A program made the translations under genes and the position numbers. From contig JBMOKT010000008.1 of the NCBI GenBank assembly GCA_049323895.1, positions 248,001-312,000 of the forward strand: 64,000 nucleotides of DNA, read 5' to 3'. The stretch comes from JBMOKT01 sp049323895 (GTDB taxonomy: Bacteria > Bacillota > Peptococcia > Peptococcales > BICA1-8). Shown piece by piece: positions 54,134 to 63,729 of this stretch. How positions within the stretch are numbered: position 1 is the first letter of the stretch; each line of letters opens with the position of its first letter. Under the pieces are notes generated by a model. The model did no database searches and had not been told where the DNA came from. It saw nothing but the letters and a program-made list of their open reading frames with translations.

Positions 54134-54410
54134 GGTAACAACTCCTTATTCGTCGTGTCGTCTACTCATCTTTTCGTCTTTTCGTCTAGTGGTCATCTCG
54201 TGTTGGTCTAAAGTATTAGGTCTGTATGACGACTAATGGTTTTCATTATTGGTCGGTATTTCGGCTAAAGGGATTTACTGAATGTCAACATTTTTAACCC
54301 TGTCTCGCGAATGAGCTTGCGATTGAACAAAAGGATGTTATTCGGTGACACGGTTTTTTAGCCAACTAGCCACTGACTGATTTTTCTAGTCAGCAACAAG
54401 CTCCAAGTCA
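54134..54410. repeat. Intergenic region with short repeats between addB and addA
   Basis: Contains TTTTCGTCTTTTCGTCTAG, ACTAGCCACTGAC and AGTCACTAGTCAC strings; no gene or clear promoter. 277 bp separate the two Add subunits, longer than usual. Confidence 0.5.
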
Positions 54411-57400
54411 CTAGTCACTACTTAACAATTCCCAGACTTGCTCATTACTTAATGGCTTAATAGTACGGAAGCAGTTGTTTTCTACCTGCCGGTCAAACTG
54501 GCAGACAATCAAAAAGGAACAGTAACTGCAAGCTTGAAAACCCTTAAACTCATAGGGCGAAATACTCACATCCCCCTTTAGTACAGCTTCTCCCGCCTTT
54601 TTCATGATTCCCCTGACATGATTTCGTAAAGCCTCTATCTGTTCAGTATTTACCGCTTTAGAATTCTTATAAAATTGTCCATCCTTATTGATGGCTGCAG
54701 GAATAATAGGTGACCAACCGTCCTTGGTTTCTCCATCCATAAGTTGAAAAACCTCCTGATCTGCCACCAGCAGCCCCTCCATTTTTAGTTCCTTGAGGAT
54801 GTTTTTTTCCAGTTCATCCTCGGAAATTGGACCTGTCAAAGACAGCATAGGATCCTTTAGAAAAAAATATAATATACCGGCAGGCAGCGCTTCTTTGGTC
54901 TGCAGCAGCTGGTCGGCATAAGTAAGGACAATGTCCAAATAGGTTAACAGTTGAAGCTTTAAGCCATAATAGACCTCCATAATACCTAATCCCGCATTGC
55001 CCGACTTATAATCTATTACCCTTAGGAAATACTTTCCTTCCTTGCAGGCTGCATCCACCCGGTCAATTCTTCCTACTAACTCCATTTCCGTTCCATCTTC
55101 CAGGGTTATCTTTAAAGCAGGCAAAGAACCTTGGGGTCCAAAAGCTGCTTCTAAAGCCACAGGTCTGAATTTGCCCCTGCGGGCATGCTCAGCCAAGATG
55201 AGAGCAGCTCTTTGGATTGTCTTTTTAAACCTCTTAGTGAGGTATTTGTATTTTGCCGAGCTTAAAAGAATTTCCCCCTGTACCTGGGGAATCAGCTCTT
55301 CAGCAATATTGTCACAAAGGATTATAATGGCTTTTTTATCTAATTGAGTCCAATCCAAGTTCTCAACTTCAAGTTTATTAGCTAAGGATTCTAAGGCCTT
55401 GTGGTAAAAACGTCCTAAATCAGGCTGGGAAAGTTTAAAAATTTCCCTTTCCCGCAAGCCCAGTCCATAAGTACTGAAATGGGAAAAAGGGCAGGCTTGG
55501 AATTTTTCTAAACGGGATACGCTGACCCTTAAGGGGTTGCCGAACAAACCTCTAGCAGTAAGGGAATCAATTGGTAGGGCCTGATTGGTATGAAACAGAC
55601 CCTCAACAACCCTTTGCAAACCTAATTTGCCTTGTTGATTTTGCAAAAGCCATTGGTAGATATTCCACCAAACTGGCTCAACAGGTTGTCCCTCCCTAGC
55701 CTGACGCAGTTGTATCCCTAAACCCGATAAAGCCTTTTGGGGATGGTTTATAAACTCCGGCTCCATCCAGGATAAAGTTTCACATAGCTTAGGGAAAATA
55801 TCCTTGATCCTTCTAATGATTGAAGAAGGTCTTAATGCCCTGCCTTCACTATCGGCCAGGGGATAGCTTAGAACTAAATAGTGGCTGGCCCGGGTCAGGG
55901 CCATATAGACTAAAAACTCCTCTGTAAAGACCTTTTCCTTATTTCCCGGTGCCAGTTCCAGCCCAATATCCTTTAAATAATCCCGCTCAAAATCATTAAA
56001 TATTCCTTCCGAACCAGGTCTGGCAGGGAAAATCCCTTCCAAGACACCTAAAATAAATACACCCTTTAAATTAGGATTTCTTGAACGCTCTAATGAACCA
56101 ACAACCACCTGGTCCAGACCGGGAGGTATTAAACCTAACTTCAGACTTTGCAGTCCCGTATCAATAATCTTTATAAAGCTATCCAGATTAAAGGGCTGTG
56201 CACCCATGGTTTCTGAGATTTGGTCAAGAATATCCATGATGCCATCCCAGATTTGGTTGTGTTCCCCTGCTGACACCAGCCGTCCCTGCTCTCCTGCCTC
56301 TAGTGAGCAATTCTCCAATTTACGTGAGACATCCAATTCAACCAATAAATTATATATGGCTGCAACAGCATCAACATTACATTGGCATTGGCGGATTGCA
56401 ACTGTAAAAGAATGAAGTTCCTTAATACCCCTCCGGCGAATACTATTTATATTACCATTGTCTTTGCATTTCCAATCTTTATGGTGGTGCCACCTTTTAC
56501 CTCTAATACCATAGGCTAATATATAGTTCTCCAATATATCAGCATCAGCCCGGCTGATATTAGTCAGGTCCGTTTTGAAATAGCGGGACACAGCCTGATA
56601 GGACCAATCTTCCATTACTGCCTCTAAGGCTGACCTGAGCAACTCAACTAAGGGATGATGCATAACCGTTCTTTTCCTGTCAATAAAAAAGGGAATTTCG
56701 TAATCGGAAAAAATAGTCTCTATCAATAGATCATAATTGTTAAAGTCTCTTAGGAGTAATGCAATATCCTTATACCGCCAGCCTTCATCCCGGCATAGCC
56801 TTCTAATTTCCCCCGCTACCGACTCAACTTCCTCCCGCTGGTTTTGGGAACTGATAATCCTGATGTTTCTTACTTCTTCATCGAAGGGTTGGGCGGCAGG
56901 TGCAAAAAAATTCTCTTCTAAATAACTAAGGTCGCGTTGTTGGGCAAAACGGTATGGTTTCTCATTAACCGCTAAAACATATGGTTTTTCAATTGGGACG
57001 CTGCTTTTCAAGGCAGCATCTGTCAATCTGTCAAAGGTTTTGTTTGTCTCCTGAAAGATATTTCTTTTGTCCAGGGTCAATAAAACATTGACCCTTTTAG
57101 CAGTTTGCAGCAGCACCTTAATTACACTTATTTCCTGGGGAGTAAAGCCAAAAAAACCATCCAGCCAGATTTCTGAATTAATTATAGTGGGAGATGAATG
57201 GGCTTTGACACCTAAAAGGCTTAAGGAATCATCGGGATCAATAAATTTATCAGCAAGATAATTTTCCAAATCGGAATATATCAGTTCCAATTCCCGCAGC
57301 TTGGATAATAAAAGAGAGTCTTCCTGGCTTTTTGCCTGCAAAACATTGTTTAAATCCTGATTACTGATTTGGTATAGCTTGAATTCAGAAATGGCTGAAG

Positions 57401-57770
57401 ATACGCTATCTATAAAGCCGGGGAAGTCACCGGCTTTGTTGAAAATTTGCAACTGGTCTTTACGATTTTCTATAAATTGACGAATAACCATATGCTTGCC
57501 CAGGTCACTAATATGTACCTTATTGCCTCCGCCTGTTTCCTGAAACACCCGCCAGGCTAAACGGCGAAAGCTTAAAACCTGTGTACCTATAATACCTTGG
57601 AGTTGGGGATGGGAAGCCAGCGCTAATTCGTATTGGAAGGTAGCCTGTTCAGGAACCAACAAAATATGGGGTTTGTTAAGGGGCGACGATAATAGGTCTT
57701 CCTTTATATAATTTAGACAGTATGTAGTTTTTCCTGAGCCTGCAGGTCCCAAAATGAATCGCAAAGTCAT
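54411..57770 (-). CDS. addB: ATP-dependent helicase/nuclease subunit B
   Basis: 1119 residues. Walker A GPAGSGKTTYC (about 9-18); inactive helicase core; C-terminal nuclease RVIDYKSGNAG with iron-sulfur cysteines in ACPFSHF and ACSYCSFLIVC. Final codons and TAG stop lie inside a TAGTGAC heptamer region. The start lacks a strong ribosome site. Promoter expected in the repeat-rich gap after 57771. Confidence 0.93.
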   Translation of the reverse strand: MTLRFILGPAGSGKTTYCLNYIKEDLLSSPLNKPHILLVPEQATFQYELALASHPQLQGIIGTQVLSFRRLAWRVFQETGGGNKVHISDLGKHMVIRQFIENRKDQLQIFNKAGDFPGFIDSVSSAISEFKLYQISNQDLNNVLQAKSQEDSLLLSKLRELELIYSDLENYLADKFIDPDDSLSLLGVKAHSSPTIINSEIWLDGFFGFTPQEISVIKVLLQTAKRVNVLLTLDKRNIFQETNKTFDRLTDAALKSSVPIEKPYVLAVNEKPYRFAQQRDLSYLEENFFAPAAQPFDEEVRNIRIISSQNQREEVESVAGEIRRLCRDEGWRYKDIALLLRDFNNYDLLIETIFSDYEIPFFIDRKRTVMHHPLVELLRSALEAVMEDWSYQAVSRYFKTDLTNISRADADILENYILAYGIRGKRWHHHKDWKCKDNGNINSIRRRGIKELHSFTVAIRQCQCNVDAVAAIYNLLVELDVSRKLENCSLEAGEQGRLVSAGEHNQIWDGIMDILDQISETMGAQPFNLDSFIKIIDTGLQSLKLGLIPPGLDQVVVGSLERSRNPNLKGVFILGVLEGIFPARPGSEGIFNDFERDYLKDIGLELAPGNKEKVFTEEFLVYMALTRASHYLVLSYPLADSEGRALRPSSIIRRIKDIFPKLCETLSWMEPEFINHPQKALSGLGIQLRQAREGQPVEPVWWNIYQWLLQNQQGKLGLQRVVEGLFHTNQALPIDSLTARGLFGNPLRVSVSRLEKFQACPFSHFSTYGLGLREREIFKLSQPDLGRFYHKALESLANKLEVENLDWTQLDKKAIIILCDNIAEELIPQVQGEILLSSAKYKYLTKRFKKTIQRAALILAEHARRGKFRPVALEAAFGPQGSLPALKITLEDGTEMELVGRIDRVDAACKEGKYFLRVIDYKSGNAGLGIMEVYYGLKLQLLTYLDIVLTYADQLLQTKEALPAGILYFFLKDPMLSLTGPISEDELEKNILKELKMEGLLVADQEVFQLMDGETKDGWSPIIPAAINKDGQFYKNSKAVNTEQIEALRNHVRGIMKKAGEAVLKGDVSISPYEFKGFQACSYCSFLIVCQFDRQVENNCFRTIKPLSNEQVWELLSSD

Positions 57771-57785
57771 ATTTACACCGGCTTT

Positions 57786-58030
57786 CGTTAAGTAGTTACT
57801 GGTGACTGGTATAAAAGTGTGAAATTATAAAAGTGTGATAGTGTGACAGTAAAAGAACGTGCGGATATAAACGTCTAGCTTACAGGACGTGTCACGATGA
57901 ATGGCAATTTTCCGGGATGTGCTGCCGGGTCACCGATTGACAGTCTTTTGTTCTTGACTCTCTTACTTTTTCACTTTTACACTCTTTGAAATTCTTACTT
58001 TTCAGTAGCACTGTAGCACAGACACGCTGT
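57786..58030. repeat. Composite intergenic repeat, copy E
   Basis: TACTGGTGACTGG, AAGTGTGATAGTGTGACAG, AAAGAACGTG, GTCTAGCTTACAGGACGTG, CACGATGAATGGCAATTTTC and GTAGCACTGTAGCAC. Best preserved copy of the series; it fills the 57771-58080 gap. Confidence 0.65.
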
Positions 58031-58227
58031 ATATCATATAAGCTTTCACACGGACAAGCAGTATTTACGTAATAGCTTACCTTTACAATAAACCGGTTTG
58101 ACGGTTTAATGTTATATTTCTACCCAAAGAACATATGTTCCTGCAACTATTATTAAAGAATTTTCGTATACTATAAAAGTAATAAACAAAGGTTGACATG
58201 GCTTCAAGAAGGAAGGAAATAAATTTT

Positions 58228-58947
58228 ATGGAATATGAGGTAAGGGTCAAAAAAGAATTGGCTGCCTGGGAAAAAAAAATCTTATGCAGGACCGGAATCT
58301 TGGAACAAATGTCAAGAGGTATGCAGAAGAAGATTGATTCCTTTATCCCCCCTAAGATACACAAGACAATAAGCAAAACTATGGAAGTAACCATCAAATC
58401 AATACTGGCGGGAATCAACCTTATCCCTGTTGATGAAAAAAAGCTGCGTATCGCCCAGAATCTTAGTTTGGCGGAGGTGGATTGTGAAGTAGATAAAATC
58501 ATAAAAAACTACAAGAAGGTTGCAGCGGCAACTGGAGCCGGAACCGGCTGGGGAGGTTTACTGGGCCTGGCAGTGGATTATCCTGCATTAATTTCTCTGG
58601 AATTGAAAATGCTGCAGGAAATTGCCCTAGCCCACGGTTATGATATAAACTTAAAACCAGAAAGAACCTACCTGCTTAAGGTCTTCATTTTGGCTTTTTC
58701 CGCAGACTCCTGCAGAAAAAGAACCTATTTGGAATTGCTAAACTTCCAGAACCAAAGGGAAATAGACTGGCAGCAACTGTACCATGAATATAAGGAACGG
58801 GTAGAATTTAAAAAAATGCTCCAGATTATCCCCGGATTTGGAGCTGTCGTAGGAGCCTGGGCAAACTATGGACTAATAACCGAGTTAGGAGAGACTGCCC
58901 GCAACGCATATCGGCTACGATACTTCAAACGGCAAGAGCTACGCTAA
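58228..58947 (+). CDS. EcsC-family protein
   Basis: 239 residues from ATG 58228 (AGAAGGAAG upstream; an ATG ten codons earlier is possible). Helical protein with the EcsC hallmarks GAGTGWGGLLGLAVDYPALISLELKM and IPGFGAVVGAWANY. B. subtilis EcsC accompanies an ABC transporter; the biochemical role is unknown. Stands alone here. Confidence 0.8.
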   Translation: MEYEVRVKKELAAWEKKILCRTGILEQMSRGMQKKIDSFIPPKIHKTISKTMEVTIKSILAGINLIPVDEKKLRIAQNLSLAEVDCEVDKIIKNYKKVAAATGAGTGWGGLLGLAVDYPALISLELKMLQEIALAHGYDINLKPERTYLLKVFILAFSADSCRKRTYLELLNFQNQREIDWQQLYHEYKERVEFKKMLQIIPGFGAVVGAWANYGLITELGETARNAYRLRYFKRQELR

Positions 58948-58949
58948 GG

Positions 58950-59275
58950 TAAAGGTAAGCTATTAGGTTAATTTTTCCGTCAGGAAAAGATACACTTTGG
59001 GGCTAAATATTCCGTCAGGTATAGAAAAACACCAGTTTGATAGTGTGATAGTTTGAAAGTTTGATAGTATAATACGTGTCACAATGATTGTCTAGCTTAT
59101 AGGACGTGACATCGTGTCGCCGTGACATCGAATATCAGCACCCAATAGTTCTGGGGCTACTGTAGCTACTGTATTTATTTTACCTTTACCTGTCCCAAAA
59201 AATATACCCGGAAGCTTACCTCTACCTGTCATGCAGAGTCGCTTTATAGCTTACCTGACATGCAGTATACCTCCA
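58950..59275. repeat. Repeat-rich gap: MITE-like ends and composite repeat, copy F
   Basis: Begins AGGTAAAGGTAAGCTATTAGG, as the element at 12852, and ends with TATAGCTTACCTGACATGCAG in inverted sense; inside are TTTGATAGTGTGATAG, GTCTAGCTTATAGGACGTGA and CTACTGTAGCTACTGTA. No gene. Confidence 0.55.
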
Positions 59276-59283
59276 TAGCTCAA

Positions 59284-59769
59284 TCAATCTTCTCTCGCAT
59301 CTATGGGTAAATCGGGCAGTTGGGCTGCAGTAGTTGCCAACTGGTCACAACGCTCATTTTCCGGTGTACCGCTATGCCCCCTTACCCAGACAAATTTAAC
59401 CTCATGCCTAGCAAGGGCTTGCAGAAGCCTTTGCCAGAGATCGATATTTTTGGCCTTAATCCCTTTTTTGGGGTCCCGGTACCAGCCGTTTTTTTGCCAG
59501 CGTTCAATCCACTTTTCTTCAATGGATTTTACAAGATACTGGGAATCGGAGTAAAGGGTTACCCGGCAAGGCTTTTTCAAAGCCTCCAGCCCTATAACGG
59601 CAGCCATAATCTCCATTCTGTTGTTTGTTGTATTTTTGTAACCCCCTGATAGCTCCTTGCGGTGGGTTTCACCTTTATCATCGGTAAATAATAAAACTGC
59701 CCCATAGCCTCCGGGACCATCAGGATTACCCTTACATGCCCCGTCGGTATAAATTGTAACCTGCTGCAT
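59284..59769 (-). CDS. rnhA: Ribonuclease HI
   Basis: 161 residues from ATG 59769 (site GGGAGG). Catalytic residues visible: Asp9 (YTDGACKGNPDGPGG), Glu53 (NNRMEIMAA), Asp75 (LYSDSQYLV) and the late Asp (ENERCDQLA). HSGTPENE carries the catalytic His. Removes RNA from RNA-DNA hybrids. Stands alone. Confidence 0.93.
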   Translation of the reverse strand: MQQVTIYTDGACKGNPDGPGGYGAVLLFTDDKGETHRKELSGGYKNTTNNRMEIMAAVIGLEALKKPCRVTLYSDSQYLVKSIEEKWIERWQKNGWYRDPKKGIKAKNIDLWQRLLQALARHEVKFVWVRGHSGTPENERCDQLATTAAQLPDLPIDARED

Positions 59770-59957
59770 AAACCAACCTCCCAATTTGTGGTTTAATAAA
59801 ACCTAACCCGGCTTTTGTACCCTTAGATATGCTATTTGCCCCACTGATAAAAAACCTCTCCTCTTTATTCTTTGGTTTTAGTTTTTTATTTTCTCCAAAT
59901 TAGGTAATTTTTCCTTCCTTTTCCTCAGTTTAAGCCACTTTTATAAACTGCTAATGT

Positions 59958-60341
59958 CTACTTAAGCCTTGCACTAAACCAATACATTGTTTTAGCTAAA
60001 ACAACTCCATAAATAATTGCACCTGCAAAATCAGAAGCAGCTGTATCAAAATGCAATGGTATAGTTGCTTCTATTTTATATAATAGGGAAATGCCATAAA
60101 GCAAAAACCAAGTAAATGAACCAAAAATACCACCTTTTAAAAGATAATTGACACTATTAATTTGAGTGATTAAATAAGCAAAAATAATACCTAAAACTCC
60201 AGAAAAAATAATTTGTGCAACCAAAGCAAAAACTGTCTCTATTGTATTTTCAGGTTTAATACCATAAATCATAATTGCAGCCCAGTCAATATATCTTAGT
60301 TCAGCAACCCCAAAATAAAAAGAAATGGAGTCAAAAATATT
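59958..60341 (-). pseudogene. Body of a membrane-protein gene cut off from its start by a micro-inversion
   Basis: 127 residues beginning NIFDSISFYFGVAELRYIDW; four hydrophobic segments; ends TMYWFSARLK. The frame can be opened by a fortuitous ATG at 60356 (MVFLLN), but that has no ribosome site. The true N-terminus (MDLRDRFARGF...GGIVM) is encoded on the opposite strand at 60355-60417. Re-inverting 60342-60417 restores one 148-residue frame with ribosome site AGGAGG. Uncharacterised membrane family of Firmicutes. Confidence 0.65.
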
Positions 60342-60417
60342 CAGGAGGAAAACCATGGATTTAAGAGATAGATTTGCAAGAGGCTTTTTGGCTGGGATAG
60401 TTGGCGGAATTGTTATG
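60342..60417 (+). other. Inverted 76-bp segment carrying ribosome site and first 21 codons
   Basis: Plus strand CAGGAGGAAAACC-ATG then codons for MDLRDRFARGFLAGIVGGIVM; after the segment the frame ends in three codons (VSC, TAA at 60427). Ends share only CA as inverted microhomology. Confidence 0.65.
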
Positions 60418-60503
60418 GTAAGTTGTTAAATATAGTCTTTCCTATTTTAAATGGAAAATAAAACAAGCATTTATTGTCATATCCCAAAGCCAATAGCCAA
60501 ACT

Positions 60504-60568
60504 GATATGCTCCCCTTTAGCGGCAGGCAATATTCTTTACCTGTCTGCCGTAAGGGGAGTAGTATATC
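60504..60568. repeat. Large inverted repeat downstream of ATPase 2
   Basis: GATATGCTCCCCTTTAGCGG / CCGTAAGGGGAG..TATATC, stem with several mismatches and a 14-nt loop. It lies 22 bp after the ATPase stop; no T-run. The AAAGGGGAG arm resembles the start of the yybP-ykoY aptamer. Confidence 0.5.
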
Positions 60569-60589
60569 ACTAGGCATAAAATTTATTTT

Positions 60590-63304
60590 TTAGCTGGTTT
60601 GCAGCCTGCCTGCAACGGCTCTATCTTTTCTAAAGAGTTTAACTATCTCTGAAACAACAAAAGGTGTTAAAGCTAGTGCTAAGGCTATTAAGAAATCATT
60701 AACTGGAAGTAATTCAGTTTCAAAAATATCTCTTAAGAAAGGTACAAATATTACAGCCACTTGTAACGTTGCTGATATAAGAAATGCATAAATTAAGGCA
60801 CGGTTACCAAAAATACCCCTTTGAAAAAGAGACTGATTTAAACTTCTAACATTAAAAGAATGCACTAATTGGGAGAAAGCCATAGTTACAAAGGCCATTG
60901 TATGGGCTTGCTCTATTGTTCTGCCCCACTGTAAAGATAACCAATAAGCTACCAAGGAAATCAAACCAATGGTTGCTCCTAGAATTAAGATATCTTGACC
61001 CACTCCACCGGCAAATACAGTTTCTTTCGGATCCCTAGGCTTTTCCTTCATAACCCCTTTTTCAGGTGGCTCAAGTCCTAATGCTAAAGCAGGAGGTCCA
61101 TCAGTTACCAGGTTCAGCCATAAAATTTGAATAGGTGTCAATGGACTGCCCAAACCTAAGAGAATAGCAGTAAAAATAGCTACAATCTCACCGGTGTTAC
61201 AGGATAATAAATATTGAATAGATTTTCGTATATTAGAGTAAATAGTTCTGCCTTCTTCAACAGCATTAACAATTGTAGCAAAGTTATCATCTAAGAGAAC
61301 CATGTCAGAGGCCTCTTTGGATACCTCTGTACCGGTTATACCCATTGCCGAACCAATATCGGCCCTCTTTAAAGCAGGTGCATCATTCACACCATCACCA
61401 GTCATTGCTACAATATGCCCATGGGCTTTTAATGCATCAACTATTCGTAGCTTATGCTCTGGTGAAACCCTGGCATAAACTGATGTTTTTAATACATTGT
61501 CTTTTAATTCTAAGTCACTCATTTTTTCTAATTGCACACCGGTTAAAACACCATCACCCTTACGCCAAATGTCAAGTTCTCTAGCAATGGCCAATGCAGT
61601 GTCCTGGTGGTCACCTGTTATCATAACTGTCTTAATTCCAGCAGTACGGGCGATAGCAACAGCATCCTTAACTTCTTCCCTGGCTGGATCAATTATTGAA
61701 TAAAATCCGATAAAAGTAAGGTCTGTTTCCACTGTATCAGATTCCGGATTTTCTGGTGCGTCAGTCCATTTGCGGACAGCTAAGGCTAAAACCCTTTGCC
61801 CCTGGGAGGCAAGCTTGGAGTTTACATCCAAAAGTTTGACTCTTGTTTGTTCCGTTAGTTCTATTGAACCTTGTGGTGTCAACAATTCTTTACACCTTGC
61901 TATAAGAATATCAGGTGCACCCTTTGTAAAAGATACCACTTCATCATTCATCTTATGGAAGGTGGTCATCATTTTACGTGCTGAATCAAAAGGTATCTCT
62001 CCTATCCTGGGATACTTCTTATCCAGTTCGCTCTTTTTCAAGCCTGCTTTTTCTGCCGCTACTACTAAAGCTCCTTCTGTTGGGTCACCAATAATTTTAT
62101 ATCGATTATCAGTAAAATCCAATTGAGCATCACTATTTAAAGCGCCGCCCTTCAACATAAATTCAATATTTTTATCTGCTGCAGGAGAGATTTGTTCCCC
62201 TTTTTCTTTAGTAAATTTACCTTGGGGTTCATAACCAACTCCAGAAATCTTTAACAATTCATCATTTACATATAATCCGGTGGTAGTCATCTCATTTTTA
62301 GTCAAAGTACCAGTCTTGTCAGAACAAATATATGTTGCTACTCCTAAAGTCTCAACAGCCGGTAATTTTCTAATAATTGCATTTCTGCGACTCATTCTTG
62401 TTACACCAAGGGCTAACACAATGGTAACTACGGAAGGCAGACCTTCTGGTATGGCTGCAACAGCTAAAGCTATGGCAGTCATAAACATTTCTATCAGATC
62501 TTCTCCCCTTAGTACTCCCATTAGAAATGTTACAGCAACAATACCAATAGCTGCTATTCCTAAAATTTTACCTAATCTTGCTAGCTGCTTTTGTAGAGGG
62601 GTTGGTTCAGGAGGAGTTTCCTGTAACAGCTGGGCTATTCTGCCCAACTGAGTCTTCATCCCTGTTTCTACAATAAGAGCCTTACCACGGCCGGCAGTAA
62701 CGGAAGTGCCTTTAAAGACCATGTTATTACGGTCACCTACGGGAACTTCCGGTTTATCTATAACCTTGAGATTTTTTTCCGAAGGTACCGATTCCCCTGT
62801 TAAAGCAGCCTCATTAACCCTTAAGGAAGCGGCCTCTATTAGTCTAGCATCAGCAGGAACAGAGTCTCCTGTATCTAAAAGCACTACATCACCAGGAACC
62901 AGTTTATCCAGCTCCAACTGATTAATCTTGCCATTTCTCATTACCTTTACTGAAGCCTTGGTCATTTCCTTTAAGGCCTTTATGGCCTGTTCTGCCTTGT
63001 TTTCTTGATAAACTCCTAAGGCTGCATTTAATACAACTATTATCATGATTACACTACTGTCTTCTATTCCTTTTACTATCCCTGAAATTATTGCAGCAAC
63101 AATTAGGACTAAAACTAGGGGATCCTTCAATTGTTCAACAAACATTGACAGTAAACTTTTCGGTGGGGCCTCTTCTAAAGCATTAGGTCCATAGGTGTTA
63201 ATGCGATTTTCAGCTTCTTGTTGAGTTAAGCCCCTTTCTAAGTCAGTATTTAGTTCTTTAGCAGCTTGGGAAGCCTCTAATGAATACCACTTTTTTTCAG
63301 CCAC
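60590..63304 (-). CDS. P-type divalent cation ATPase, paralogue 2 (manganese export likely)
   Basis: 904 residues, gapless with the pump at 7261 through the phosphorylation site: LTGES (168-172), PEGLP (286-290), Asp329 in DKTGTLT, MTGDGVNDAPALK, NLVTDGPPALALG. N-terminal and last 100 residues diverge most. GTG start after AAGGAGG. Behind its own yybP-ykoY riboswitch. The pair probably arose by duplication with its regulatory leader. Confidence 0.9.
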   Translation of the reverse strand: MAEKKWYSLEASQAAKELNTDLERGLTQQEAENRINTYGPNALEEAPPKSLLSMFVEQLKDPLVLVLIVAAIISGIVKGIEDSSVIMIIVVLNAALGVYQENKAEQAIKALKEMTKASVKVMRNGKINQLELDKLVPGDVVLLDTGDSVPADARLIEAASLRVNEAALTGESVPSEKNLKVIDKPEVPVGDRNNMVFKGTSVTAGRGKALIVETGMKTQLGRIAQLLQETPPEPTPLQKQLARLGKILGIAAIGIVAVTFLMGVLRGEDLIEMFMTAIALAVAAIPEGLPSVVTIVLALGVTRMSRRNAIIRKLPAVETLGVATYICSDKTGTLTKNEMTTTGLYVNDELLKISGVGYEPQGKFTKEKGEQISPAADKNIEFMLKGGALNSDAQLDFTDNRYKIIGDPTEGALVVAAEKAGLKKSELDKKYPRIGEIPFDSARKMMTTFHKMNDEVVSFTKGAPDILIARCKELLTPQGSIELTEQTRVKLLDVNSKLASQGQRVLALAVRKWTDAPENPESDTVETDLTFIGFYSIIDPAREEVKDAVAIARTAGIKTVMITGDHQDTALAIARELDIWRKGDGVLTGVQLEKMSDLELKDNVLKTSVYARVSPEHKLRIVDALKAHGHIVAMTGDGVNDAPALKRADIGSAMGITGTEVSKEASDMVLLDDNFATIVNAVEEGRTIYSNIRKSIQYLLSCNTGEIVAIFTAILLGLGSPLTPIQILWLNLVTDGPPALALGLEPPEKGVMKEKPRDPKETVFAGGVGQDILILGATIGLISLVAYWLSLQWGRTIEQAHTMAFVTMAFSQLVHSFNVRSLNQSLFQRGIFGNRALIYAFLISATLQVAVIFVPFLRDIFETELLPVNDFLIALALALTPFVVSEIVKLFRKDRAVAGRLQTS

Positions 63305-63461
63305 TATTTAAAACCTCCTTTTTTATTTCTATTTATTATTAGATAATTTGTAAATATGAATACAAAATGTTTGTCTTTTCACCTCCGGTTTTATTTATTT
63401 TCCAGGGACTATACTTCTATCTTTGATTAGTACAGACTATTAATGGTATTAAGTTTGATAA

Positions 63462-63660
63462 AAATATAAAGGTCTTTACCGAAACCGGTAAAGACCACTA
63501 TATAAAAAGACCTTTACCAATGGTAAAGGTCGAAATTTATTCAATAAAAGACCTTTACCAAATAAGTAAAGGTCTTGCAACAACGTATATACGTTGACAA
63601 TAAGCCGGAGATAATTATATCACGAAATGTCGACTTTATTGCTAAGCTACTCCCCTTTAG
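63462..63660 (-). promoter_or_regulatory. yybP-ykoY manganese riboswitch with three tandem hairpins
   Basis: Aptamer blocks TAAAGGGGAGTAGC, AAAGTCGACA, CCGGCTTATTGTCAACG and GCAAGACCTTTAC. Then three hairpins: H1 63575-63549 (AGACCTTTAC/GTAAAGGTCT), H2 63531-63508 (GACCTTTACC/GGTAAAGGTC), H3 63496-63471 (GGTCTTTACCG/CGGTAAAGACC). H1 and H2 are followed by T-rich runs, H3 by TTTATATTTTT. Confidence 0.9.
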
Positions 63661-63729
63661 GACGTATTAAATTGTATATCAAATATTAAGCCATTATGTG
63701 ATGGAAGTCAAGCATTTTTTTTACCAAGT

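Noticed and set aside
58083..58502. 139-codon minus frame opposite EcsC
   Set aside because: Shadow of the EcsC coding strand, with no ribosome site.
60355..60429. Independent 24-residue peptide gene on the plus strand
   Set aside because: Better explained as the inverted N-terminus of the adjacent membrane-protein gene; its last three codons are outside the inverted segment and unrelated.
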